DNA from: Bradyrhizobium elkanii WSM2783 | Lineage (GTDB): Bacteria; Pseudomonadota; Alphaproteobacteria; Rhizobiales; Xanthobacteraceae | Direction of reading: 5' to 3' | DNA: 64,000 nt | NCBI RefSeq assembly: GCF_000472865.1 | Contig: NZ_AXAP01000036.1 | Location: forward strand, 26,287-90,286 | Part shown: positions 1 through 6,709 of the stretch, piece by piece | Position numbering within the stretch: the stretch's first letter is position 1 | How the letters are laid out: each line of letters starts with the position of its first letter | Made by a program: the position numbers and the translations under genes | Notes under the pieces: model-generated | The model's input: the letters and a program-made list of their open reading frames with translations, nothing else | Told to the model about the DNA's origin: nothing | Database searches by the model: none

Positions 1-18
1 GGGTACATTCCCGAACTG

Positions 19-1161
19 TCAAACGCGCAAGTCATGTGAATTTGCCCAATCGATTGCTTTTTCTACTAGCTTAGGAAACTCCAAAAGCACGATTTCAAGG
101 AATTTCTCAATGAGTGAAAGCGCTCGATCGTCGGTCGGCCGACCCTCAAGTGCCGAATGAGAAAGCGCATGTTGCCAAATCTGCGGCCGATAGCGGACTA
201 GAGAGCTGAGAATGAATGCTGCGCAAAAGTGCAACGCAAATTCGGACAATAGAACTCCGTTCAGCGGCTCTATAGCTTTGACATGGTCTACAATTATTCC
301 GCCCGCGAGCGCGGGTAAAAGCGCCGCGAAGGAACGCGCGTTCGGCATTGTTTTGCGATACGGTCCAAAGCTATCGTTCCGCAAAACTAAATACTCTGGA
401 GAGAACTCTCCCTCAGCCGGCTTTTCGTAGTTGTTAAACGTCAGATAAGACTGATCCCAAGCTCGACTACCCTGCGTAAAGCACCAATCATCAAGAAACG
501 GAAATTTTGCGCGCCACGTTTGAACCAGAAGACGTAGCTCCTCTCGATCCGAGAACGTTGATGGGACATAGAGCCGCAGGTGGCTCACTTGGCCCTGATA
601 CTCAAGCTCGATAGGCCAGCAGGCTGGAAGCTCTCCGAACGTGCGCTGATATGCAGTTTCCAAGCCAGGAATGCGCGCAAGGACATCCTTCAGTGTGCAA
701 CGGCTGTCGGTGAGTGATGCACTCAGGTCGAATGGCTTAGGTACTTGCTGAAAAGAGCCGCGTTCGTCGTAATAAAACAACCGCCCGAGAGCCGCCACTG
801 TGTCATTAAATTCAGCAAATAGCCCATTGCCTCGAAACTGAAGCGTCATGTCCTCAATTTTGGCATTATGCTCGCTGATCTCACTCAAGCCATGCGATTG
901 CGCAAGTGTAGCGATCGAGCTGCGGCCTTGTCGCGCCAAGATTATCGCTTTCGCGAACCCAACTATCCCGTAATAGAGTTGAAGCGGTTTGACTTGGAGG
1001 GGCGCAATTGAAGCAATCTCAAAAAAAATGCGGCCTTGCTGCAAACATGCAGCGATGCCACGGGCCGCCGTTGTTGAAGGCGTTCGCCCAGTGGACTGAC
1101 GCACTATGGACTTGAGGTTTTCAGTGCTCTCCAGAAATCGAATTTTCGACCAATCGTACAA
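19..1161 (-). CDS. YaaC-like protein
   Basis: A 380-residue protein of unknown biochemical role. The N-terminal half has the look of the YaaC family: an ARG-x-C-x-QQGR-x-FFE stretch near residues 33-48, followed by PLQLYYG-x-V-x-FAKA near residues 59-72, which in that family is PLLLYYG-x-LNLAKA. I see no signal peptide and no catalytic motif. The start is TTG at 1161, chosen because AAGGGGAA lies just upstream and the previous small reading frame ends only 2 bases before it, which suggests translational coupling. The gene is visibly AT-richer than the rest of the window (many AAA, TTT and TCA codons), consistent with recent transfer. Family assignment is moderate; the function is unknown. Confidence 0.6.
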   Translation of the reverse strand: MYDWSKIRFLESTENLKSIVRQSTGRTPSTTAARGIAACLQQGRIFFEIASIAPLQVKPLQLYYGIVGFAKAIILARQGRSSIATLAQSHGLSEISEHNAKIEDMTLQFRGNGLFAEFNDTVAALGRLFYYDERGSFQQVPKPFDLSASLTDSRCTLKDVLARIPGLETAYQRTFGELPACWPIELEYQGQVSHLRLYVPSTFSDREELRLLVQTWRAKFPFLDDWCFTQGSRAWDQSYLTFNNYEKPAEGEFSPEYLVLRNDSFGPYRKTMPNARSFAALLPALAGGIIVDHVKAIEPLNGVLLSEFALHFCAAFILSSLVRYRPQIWQHALSHSALEGRPTDDRALSLIEKFLEIVLLEFPKLVEKAIDWANSHDLRV

Positions 1162-1163
1162 AG

Positions 1164-1343
1164 CTATTCCCCTTTACTGCCTAGCTGAGCATCGGAAATA
1201 TAACTCGGATCGAAGTCGGCAAGTGCGTCGGTCGGATTGATGGGGGCGCCCCACACCGCACGACGCAGTTGCTCATCAAGGTCCCAAAAGGCTTGCAGGG
1301 CAGAGGTGTTCGAGAAGTGTGACCAGAGCTTAGGTTCAAGCAC
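1164..1343 (-). CDS. small acidic hypothetical protein
   Basis: A possible 59-residue protein from a GTG start at 1343. The C-terminal part (FWDLDEQLRRAVWG, then DALADFDPSYISDA) has a natural acidic composition, unlike the arginine- and serine-rich shadow translation further upstream in the same frame. It overlaps the stop of the next gene upstream by 8 bases and ends 2 bases before the YaaC-like start, so the three could be co-translated. No strong ribosome site precedes the GTG. It could instead be the displaced 3' end of a longer broken gene. I do not recognise a family. Confidence 0.35.
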   Translation of the reverse strand: MLEPKLWSHFSNTSALQAFWDLDEQLRRAVWGAPINPTDALADFDPSYISDAQLGSKGE

Positions 1344-1473
1344 GAAAGCCGAGCATGCGCTTATTCCACGCCTCGACGGCGAGCCGGTCGGCTGCCTTGC
1401 GTGCTTCCGTCGCCCGCTCTGCCGCCGCCCGGACCGATCCGCCGTAAATCGTCTCGCGTGACTTGGTGCCCAT
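1336..1473 (-). CDS. small alanine/arginine-rich hypothetical protein
   Basis: A 45-residue reading frame starting MGTKSRETIYGG and ending NKRMLGFRA, rich in Ala, Arg and Glu and likely helical. An in-frame longer version reaches back through the 41-bp repeated element, but that stretch is probably leader rather than protein. No clear Shine-Dalgarno sequence precedes the ATG. The gene overlaps the following small frame by 8 bases. I recognise no family; it resembles the many short orphan proteins of Bradyrhizobium accessory regions. Confidence 0.35.
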   Translation of the reverse strand: MGTKSRETIYGGSVRAAAERATEARKAADRLAVEAWNKRMLGFRA

Positions 1474-1485
1474 GCGGGAGAGGAT

Positions 1486-1526
1486 CGCCGGGCCGCGCGA
1501 TACAGGCAAGCCGCTACAGATTGCGG
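1486..1526. repeat. 41-bp imperfect direct repeat, copy 1
   Basis: Matches 1883-1923 base for base without gaps except for seven differences, five of them clustered in a 6-bp centre. The conserved arms are CGCCGGGCCGCG and AGGCAAGCCGC-x-ACAGATTG-x-GG. It lies 13 bp upstream of the ATG of the small minus-strand gene at 1336-1473. CCGC and GCGG at its right end can pair across the CAGATT core. Confidence 0.75.
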
Positions 1527-1638
1527 TGGACAACTGGCCGGGCACAACTGGAAGACGCCGACGGCACGGTAGTTTGAGCGGCGCTTTTCTTGCCGCGCCC
1601 CTTCCTCAGGTCGCGCCGCGTTCATGTTCAGCACGCGG

Positions 1639-1839
1639 CTATTCAGGCTTTGGCTTTTGTGATGCGGCTTTCTTCCGGACCTTGGCGAGGTACTTCTCCT
1701 TGTCGAAACCGAGCCGGAATTTCTTCTTGGGTTTTGTCTTGGGTTTCGCTTTCGGCTGATCCGGGGCAAACCAGCTCTTGTCGCGGGCTGTAACGAGCGT
1801 TCCGCCGCCCAAGAACGTTCCAACTCGCTTTCTGGTCAT
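1639..1839 (-). CDS. small lysine-rich basic protein
   Basis: A 66-residue protein, very basic: a PKAKPKTKPKKK tract in the middle and a QKPKPE tail. The start is ATG at 1839 because GGGGAGAG lies 7 bases upstream, an excellent ribosome site; longer in-frame versions run into the repeated leader. The lysine/proline composition suggests nucleic-acid or membrane-surface binding, but that is only a guess from charge. No known domain is recognised. Its leader carries copy 2 of the 41-bp element. Confidence 0.55.
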   Translation of the reverse strand: MTRKRVGTFLGGGTLVTARDKSWFAPDQPKAKPKTKPKKKFRLGFDKEKYLAKVRKKAASQKPKPE

Positions 1840-2166
1840 CAGAACGCTCTCCCCATCTCGCTGTCGATCGGGCGCAAAGATGCGCCGGGCCGCGATCGAG
1901 AGGCAAGCCGCCACAGATTGTGGCAGCCTGCCGTCCGCCACAAGCGGAGGCGACGCGGCATCCCCTGTCTTTCAGCCTCTGAAACAGTACCAGACCCTTA
2001 CGGACGACCGGCCGAAGGCACCGGCCTTTCAGCCGGGCCAACCCTACGGCCACGGCTCCGGCCCGCAAATCATACGGGATAATGAATTTTCCAAGCAAAA
2101 ACAATGTTTTACTGCACGCGCCAGTGGTGGCTGAACGGTCGGACCACCAACCGACAGGAGCAACCC
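1840..2166. other. non-coding stretch between divergent small genes
   Basis: This 327-bp divergent interval holds the second 41-bp repeat copy and the leaders of the small basic gene (minus) and of the 2167 gene (plus). The reading frames crossing it in all directions are arginine-rich and look like shadows. I see no other defined feature. Confidence 0.4.
1883..1923. repeat. 41-bp imperfect direct repeat, copy 2
   Basis: Second copy of the element at 1486-1526. It contains a perfect inverted repeat, GCCACA-GAT-TGTGGC, at its right end, which in copy 1 is degenerate. It lies 44 bp upstream of the ATG at 1839 on the minus strand, on the same side of the gene as copy 1 relative to its own gene. 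Confidence 0.75.
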
Positions 2167-2331
2167 GTGCAGACCCCGAAGCCCTTCGCCATCCTCCGGC
2201 CCGGCCAGAACCCGACGCCGCTTTTCGTCATCCACGCCTATTCGATCGAACAGGCCCGCACGGTCGCCGCCGCGATGGTCGCGGGCGAGACCATCGTCCT
2301 CCCAGTCACCCGCGACGGAGCAGGTCGATGA
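2167..2331 (+). CDS. small conserved hypothetical protein
   Basis: A 54-residue protein from GTG at 2167, preceded by AGGAG at a good distance; an in-frame ATG at 2104 lacks one. The sequence (FAILRPGQNPTPLFVIHAYS, then IEQARTVAAAMVAG) has the balanced composition of a folded alpha/beta protein. It ends in an ATGA overlap with the downstream gene, so the two are translationally coupled and probably work together. I recognise no family and infer no function. Confidence 0.6.
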   Translation: MQTPKPFAILRPGQNPTPLFVIHAYSIEQARTVAAAMVAGETIVLPVTRDGAGR

Positions 2332-2882
2332 TCCCCGACACCAAGAACGGCCTCAATGCCATGACCTGTCTTTCCGCGCTACAGAAGGCGATCAGGCGCG
2401 GCATGGAGCGCGAGGCCATGGAGTTCGCGTGCGAACTGCTCCACAGCTCCAAAGCCTTCCACTCGATGGTTTGCAATAGGCTCGAAGTCATCTGCCATGA
2501 AGACCTCGACACGCTGGCAGCGCCGCACGTCTTTCCGTTCGTCGCCGCATCGCTCGCGGCATCGAGGGAGCGGTACGGCAAATCGATCGGTGAAGCCCGG
2601 CTGATGATCGGCAATGCGATACGCATGATGTGCCGGTCGCCGAAGTCCCGCGCAGGCTGCCACTTCGCAGCGGCGATCGGGCTGCGCTCGCAGCTCGAAG
2701 GCTTCGCGCCGACCATCCCCGACTGGGCCAACGATCAGCACACACTGGCAGGCCGCAAGCTGGGCCGTGGTCTCGACCACTTCCGCAAAGAGGGCGCGCG
2801 GCTGGCACCGGAGCCAACAGCACCGGACCCGTACATCGAGGAAGCCTACCGGCTGTGGGCGCTCAAGCAGCAGAGCAAGTAA
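2328..2882 (+). CDS. RarA/MgsA C-terminal-like protein without ATPase domain
   Basis: A 184-residue protein starting at the ATG that overlaps the previous stop, with GGAG 8 bases upstream. Residues about 11-60 contain LSALQKAIRRG, EREAMEFACELL and RLEVICHEDLD, which resemble the helical C-terminal clamp-loader-like domain of RarA/MgsA AAA proteins (LQKAIRRGD, then A-x-YWA-x-RL, then IASEDIG). There is no Walker A or B motif, so this would be the helical part only, as seen in some plasmid- and phage-associated hypothetical proteins. The similarity is from memory of motif shape and is moderate. Pairing with the 54-residue upstream protein is likely functional. Confidence 0.6.
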   Translation: MIPDTKNGLNAMTCLSALQKAIRRGMEREAMEFACELLHSSKAFHSMVCNRLEVICHEDLDTLAAPHVFPFVAASLAASRERYGKSIGEARLMIGNAIRMMCRSPKSRAGCHFAAAIGLRSQLEGFAPTIPDWANDQHTLAGRKLGRGLDHFRKEGARLAPEPTAPDPYIEEAYRLWALKQQSK

Positions 2883-2975
2883 TCACGCGCTGACCGAAGC
2901 CCGCTGCGACTGCGGCAGCAGCGGCATGCGCCGCACGCGAGCCATTGCGCTGACGATAATGGCCTGCTTTGGCAG

Positions 2976-3134
2976 CTAGCGTATTGGTGTAACCAATGCC
3001 GCCACCCGCCTCTGGAAGCCACTGATCTGTATGAATGCTTCCCGCCGCTCTGATCCTTCAGGCAGCCGTTGCGCGGCTTCCCATAAGTTCACTAGCAACT
3101 GCGCCATATCGATCAATTCATTAAATTCCGGCAT
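2976..3134 (-). CDS. small hypothetical protein
   Basis: A 52-residue protein from ATG at 3134 (an in-frame TTG at 3185 would add 17 residues). The sequence reads as a helical hairpin: ELIDMAQLLVNLWEAAQ, a turn at PEGSER, then FIQISGFQRRVAALV. Composition is natural and it stands alone. No family is recognised, and the ribosome site is weak at both candidate starts. Confidence 0.45.
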   Translation of the reverse strand: MPEFNELIDMAQLLVNLWEAAQRLPEGSERREAFIQISGFQRRVAALVTPIR

Positions 3135-3658
3135 TCCAACGGTGCGTTGGCTCAATGTTGCGTCCTCTTGGTAGGAACGGACCAATGTAAGGAGGATCGC
3201 GGCTTGATGGCGCGCGGTCAGTAAGGGAAGAGAGTAAAGTGCAACTCGCCTTATCGATGCAATTGCCGCGCGGAACTACTGGCGCAGCAAAAGGTGCTCT
3301 TCTCCACGCAGGTCGCTTAGCATCGATCTTCGCCTCTTGCCATGTCGAATAGGAGGATCAGCCAGCATCTGGGGCATTCCGGATGTCATGAAGCTGTCAT
3401 GCGCGGGCTGGCGGATTGTGTACGAGATGGTACAGAATTTACCGCGATATGAGAAATTGCAAATATCTTCATACCGCGCCGTCGCGCGGCCCCCGCGGCT
3501 TCGGCACCCTCTAAAGGACCCTGACGACCGATTGCGGACCTGCTAACTGAAGCGTATGGCGCACGCCCACTTCCGCAAGGCGTATGCCGTCACTGCCTGC
3601 GCATTACGTCGAGCACCGAGCACGTCTTCAGAGACATCTGCTCTACTTGCATTGTAGG
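3135..3658. other. non-coding stretch
   Basis: About 520 bp without a convincing gene. Short frames on both strands have arginine- and cysteine-rich shadow compositions. I see no repeat, tRNA or clear promoter here. Confidence 0.4.
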
Positions 3659-3868
3659 TCAGCCGCAGCATCCATTCTTCGACGGGTCGTTGTAGCTTGG
3701 AATGTCATGGTAGTGCATCAATGGCTGAGGCCCTGCGTAGGCCCGCGCTGGAAGGCTGATGTACCGTGGCACTGTGCGGACGTGGTGATGCTCCGTGGCG
3801 AAGGCCATCGGGGTTGTCGCCAACACCGACAGAAAAGTTGCCGCGGCGAAAACTGAAAGACGAGACAT
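3659..3868 (-). CDS. small exported protein
   Basis: A 69-residue protein with a signal peptide: MSR, a hydrophobic core LSVFAAATFLSVLA, and a likely AFA cleavage site near residue 24. The mature part is about 45 residues with a TEHHHVRT start, several further His residues and a C-terminal GCCG, suggesting a small periplasmic protein that may bind metal through His and Cys; that role is inferred only from composition. AAGGAG lies 7 bases before the ATG, fixing the start. The upstream region carries two direct GAACTTAAG repeats one helical turn apart. Confidence 0.7.
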   Translation of the reverse strand: MSRLSVFAAATFLSVLATTPMAFATEHHHVRTVPRYISLPARAYAGPQPLMHYHDIPSYNDPSKNGCCG

Positions 3869-3909
3869 TTGGACACTCCTTTATTTGCGTTGAGCAACGA
3901 TTGCGGAGT

Positions 3910-3929
3910 GAACTTAAGTGGAACTTAAG
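3910..3929. promoter_or_regulatory. tandem GAACTTAAG repeats upstream of small exported gene
   Basis: GAACTTAAG occurs at 3910-3918 and again at 3921-3929, 11 bp apart, so both would face the same side of the helix. Each contains the palindrome CTTAAG. They lie 42-61 bp before the ATG of the minus-strand gene at 3868, where promoter elements are expected. No regulator is identified. Confidence 0.4.
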
Positions 3930-3949
3930 GGCTTGAGATCAGCCCCTGA

Positions 3950-3988
3950 ATGCCAGACAGTCTTATTTACCGTCTGGCATCCGTTTTT
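3950..3988 (+). terminator. hairpin with T-tract (terminator-like)
   Basis: ATGCCAGAC (3950-3958) pairs perfectly with GTCTGGCAT (3972-3980) across a 13-base loop and is followed by CCG and five Ts. This is the layout of an intrinsic terminator for plus-strand transcription, yet no plus-strand gene is recognised upstream. It could alternatively be a regulator-binding palindrome. Confidence 0.4.
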
Positions 3989-4274
3989 ATTCCCGCTGTA
4001 GGAGACTGCCGATTACGCCGATCGCAGCGCGAATTCGGGTGGAGCTTGGTCACTCGGCTTACGTCGGCCTAGCCCCCAACAGCGGCGAGAGAGCGGACAA
4101 TCCGGGACCGCCACTTTGGGCCATGACCGGAAGTGACTTGCCTATTCCATCAAGACCCGAGCGTCGGACATCCGCGACGAAAGGCGTTTGGAACACCGCT
4201 CACAGTGAATGCTGGTTAGTTAACTTGTACGATCGGATTAAATGAAAGAGGCCGCCAACTGAGGCGAGGCGGCC

Positions 4275-4448
4275 TTACTTTGCTTCTTCTCTTAGAAGTA
4301 CTGCGAGCCTATCAAGCTGGCTTGCGAGACCTTTCAGGCTCCGCGCAATGTTATTCAGCAGAGTGCTGCGTTCCTCGGAAACACCGGCTTGTCGTGCGAG
4401 GGATTTATACTCCGCTGCGCAGGTTTCGCACTGTGCGGCAGTTAGCAT
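4275..4448 (-). CDS. small conserved helical protein of a Bradyrhizobium-type family
   Basis: A 57-residue protein, MLTAAQCETCAAEYKSLARQ at the N-terminus, then RSTLLNNIARSLKGLASQLDR-type helix and a charged tail. This layout (QC-x-x-x-AAEYK-x-L, then ARRST-x-L-x-NIARS, then LA-x-QL-x-RL) matches a group of short proteins that I recall as recurring many times in Bradyrhizobium genomes, function unknown. The ATG at 4448 is chosen because GGGAGGAGGAG ends 6 bases upstream; a longer in-frame version is not needed. No signal peptide. Confidence 0.7.
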   Translation of the reverse strand: MLTAAQCETCAAEYKSLARQAGVSEERSTLLNNIARSLKGLASQLDRLAVLLREEAK

Positions 4449-5323
4449 GAGTGCTCCTCCTCCCACAAGGTAGTACCTCAAACGAGGTAATGACCAAGCT
4501 ATTCCAACTTGGGACATTGGGCCACTGCCAAAATCAAATTAGGCCAAACCCGACTAGCTCTAGGGAACAGATTGGTAACTTAGAACCCTCCTGAACTCGG
4601 CAGATGACGACCGGACGCCTGTTGACGGTCACGAGCCGTAATACTCGCGGACAGCAAATCAGGTCCGCTCTGCCTTTAGATGCAGACGCGGCTCGACGCG
4701 AGGCGAGCATACGAAGGCCGTGCAGCGCCCCGGGAGCGCAGGGCACAGGACACCGGGCCAGCCCGCGCCAGCACATACTGTGAAACTAGGGCCTATCGGG
4801 GCCCGGCGGGTTTCCGGCGGGCCCCTCGCTTCCAGCAAAGGATCGAGAAATGCCTTTATTTTCTGGCGCTTCCGCCGTTTTCAACAGGCCGAAAAAGTGG
4901 CTAGACATCAAGTCGTGTGGTCCTGGCGCCCCGACGCTGGCGCTAAGTTTTTTTGCGCGAAGAAGTTCGTGCGAGAGATGACGGTGGCAAAAGAGCCCGG
5001 TCACCGGGGAGAGCACGAAGTAAGCCGTAAACCATCGCGCAGGGAAAGCCGGAATGCTTCGGTTGAACCTGTGGTCCTACCCCCGTGCTTTTTGCTGCAC
5101 GGGACCCATGGGTGCAACCGGCACCCGGCTTTCCCTGCGCCCTCTATTCGATGAGAGGGTGGAAAGTGACACAAAGCTCGGACGCAACGCGTCGCGAGAA
5201 TGCGAACTCATATCCTCTCTCAACCGTCAAAAAAATCGCGAGACGATGTCGACCTACGAAGATCCCGTTCGTCGTTCCGATGCCAAGCCGATGAGGCCGG
5301 CTCGAACAACAAGGAGACAGGCG
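4449..5323. other. long non-coding stretch with structured repeat
   Basis: An 875-bp interval. I see no gene I would defend in 4449-4990. From about 4996 to 5140 it contains a strongly structured element listed separately. 5160-5323 is the leader of the YciI-like gene; an in-frame ATG at 5246 could extend that gene but lacks a good ribosome site. Confidence 0.4.
4996..5140. repeat. structured repeat element with nested hairpins
   Basis: Outer arms at 5037-5052 and 5125-5140 form a perfect 16-bp inverted repeat (GCGCAGGGAAAGCCGG). Inside are CGGTTG/CAACCG (5060-5065 with 5115-5120) and CCCGTGC/GCACGGG (5082-5088 with 5097-5103), and a competing pairing GGGTGC/GCACCC (5110-5115 with 5121-5126). 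Another perfect hairpin, CCCGG-TCA-CCGGG, precedes it at 4996-5008. I recall very similar sequences scattered through Bradyrhizobium and Rhodopseudomonas genomes, but cannot check that here. It may be a mobile non-autonomous repeat or a structured RNA. Confidence 0.6.
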
Positions 5324-5692
5324 ATGCGTGTGATGGTGCTCGTGAAGGCTACCGAAGACAGCGAAAAGGGCTTTGTCCGCACGCCCGAGACGACTGAGAT
5401 GCTCGAGGCGATGGGCAGATTCAATGATGAGCTGCGTAAGGCCGGCATCATGCTCGCCGCCGACGGCCTCAAACCGTCCTCGCAGGGTAAGCGTATTGCG
5501 TTCGATGGTCCCAGCCGGACGGTCGTCGACGGGCCTTTCGCCGCAACCCGCGAGCTGGTAGCCGGCTTCTGGCTCTGGGAAGTCAAGGACATGGACGAGG
5601 CGGTCGCCTGGGTAAAGCGTTGCCCCAATCCCATGCCCGGACCGAGCGAGATCGAAATCCGGCCGCTATACGAGATGGCTGATTTGCAATGA
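5324..5692 (+). CDS. YciI family (DGPF domain) protein
   Basis: A 122-residue protein with the family hallmarks: MRVMVLVKATEDSEKG at the N-terminus, a VVDGPFAATRELVAGFW segment near residues 66-82 containing the DGPF motif, then the DMDEAVAWVKRCPNP helix and a terminal EIRPLYEM strand. These small ferredoxin-fold proteins are often encoded beside ECF sigma factors, but none is next to it here. AAGGAGACAGGCG before the ATG sets the start; the frame stays open upstream without a comparable site. The biochemical role is unknown; a YciI-type enzymatic function has not been shown for DGPF members as far as I know. Confidence 0.9.
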   Translation: MRVMVLVKATEDSEKGFVRTPETTEMLEAMGRFNDELRKAGIMLAADGLKPSSQGKRIAFDGPSRTVVDGPFAATRELVAGFWLWEVKDMDEAVAWVKRCPNPMPGPSEIEIRPLYEMADLQ

Positions 5693-5759
5693 GCGAGCGA
5701 AGGGCGGATTGCGCCGCAGTTCGAAGAGCGGAGGCGGAGAGTGACCGCAGGGACGACAT

Positions 5760-6611
5760 CTACGGCCTTCCGGAGTCGCGGGCGACTTGCGGAGTCTTGT
5801 CGGTCCACTCCGGCGGGGCGCCGATCTTGCCGGCGAGAAGTCCCGCCAGACCGGGCGCGCGGCCAAAATTGTCGCATGTCGCATATTTCGGTTCGCCGCC
5901 CAGCCACGACTGCACGCGCTGACCGGAGGGCAGCGAGATATCCAGGGCTCCCGGCTCCTTGCCGGTCGCGAGCATCCGCGAGAACTCGTTGCCGAACTTG
6001 GTTGCCAAGCCATAGGCGTCGCCGACTTCGGAAACGCGAGGGTTGTCCATGATCGAATTCGCACCGCGGGCCCATACCATCGCAGCGCGCTGCACGCCGC
6101 TCCGGTCGATGGCTTCGGCCTCGACGGCAAGGCCGCCCAGGCCAATGGGAAGACGCGGAACGCTGACCGGCAAGGCTGCGCCGGTGCCCAAGGTCACCGC
6201 TGTCGACACGCCGGCTGCGGCCTTGTCGGTCGGCAATACGTCGGTGACGACAGTTCGAACGGTCAGGTCGGCATGTTCACGTGACGAGACGATTTGAAAC
6301 TTGTCGCTCAACGCGACACAAACCTCGCGATCAAGTGCGTTTGCGACCAGCGCGCGATCCTGCGCCGCCTTCACCTGCGCCAACGCGCCATGGGCAAACG
6401 TCGTCGGAACGATGCGTACGGTTTTCACCGACGCCATTGCGTTGGCGTCGACGTAATTTCTCGACTTCGAGAGCATGCCCTTCTGCTCTCCCAGATTGTT
6501 GTAGGTTGCCAGCGTGCCCGCCGTTTTCTGAGGCATGGAAGCGCATCCGGCAACCGTCAGAGCGAATGGCAGAGATATCGTTCGAAGCCACGAATGGGGC
6601 GTTCTTGTCAC
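5760..6611 (-). CDS. DUF3313 family lipoprotein
   Basis: A 283-residue predicted outer-membrane or periplasmic lipoprotein. The N-terminus is a signal peptide with a lipobox ending LTVAGC (Cys 23), then the family-like segments YNNLGEQKGMLSKSRNYVD and KTVRIVPTTF. The rest is a soluble domain of unknown function with a valine-rich central sheet and no enzymatic motif. The start is GTG at 6611, 8 bases after GGAG. It is divergent from a TetR gene, and two palindromic operator candidates lie between them, so it is probably that regulator's target. Family assignment is good; function unknown. Confidence 0.8.
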   Translation of the reverse strand: MTRTPHSWLRTISLPFALTVAGCASMPQKTAGTLATYNNLGEQKGMLSKSRNYVDANAMASVKTVRIVPTTFAHGALAQVKAAQDRALVANALDREVCVALSDKFQIVSSREHADLTVRTVVTDVLPTDKAAAGVSTAVTLGTGAALPVSVPRLPIGLGGLAVEAEAIDRSGVQRAAMVWARGANSIMDNPRVSEVGDAYGLATKFGNEFSRMLATGKEPGALDISLPSGQRVQSWLGGEPKYATCDNFGRAPGLAGLLAGKIGAPPEWTDKTPQVARDSGRP

Positions 6612-6629
6612 AGCGTGGCTCCGGGCATA

Positions 6630-6647
6630 AGATGCATTGATGCATCT
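6630..6647. promoter_or_regulatory. palindromic operator 1 (TetR candidate)
   Basis: AGATGCAT-TG-ATGCATCT, a perfect inverted repeat, 18 bp, 18 bp before the GTG of the DUF3313 gene. Its centre is 42 bp (four helical turns) from the centre of operator 2. Confidence 0.75.
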
Positions 6648-6670
6648 AGTTGGAACCAGGATGCGGAGTC

Positions 6671-6690
6671 AAGATGCATTAATGCATCTT
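6671..6690. promoter_or_regulatory. palindromic operator 2 (TetR candidate)
   Basis: AAGATGCATTAATGCATCTT, a perfect 20-bp palindrome sharing the AGATGCAT half-site with operator 1. It ends 7 bp before the GTG and 19 bp before the ATG of the TetR gene, so binding should repress that gene too. Confidence 0.78.
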
Positions 6691-6709
6691 ATTTAGAGTG
6701 AGCATAGTT

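Noticed and set aside
1164..1823. A 219-codon minus-strand open frame covering the small genes
   Set aside because: Only its last 59 codons look protein-like; the rest is Arg/Ser-rich shadow of the basic-protein gene and the repeat.
1643..2104. A 153-codon minus-strand frame through the second repeat
   Set aside because: Composition is irregular, it overlaps the better-supported lysine-rich gene in another frame, and its similarity to the frame over copy 1 is explained by the DNA repeat.
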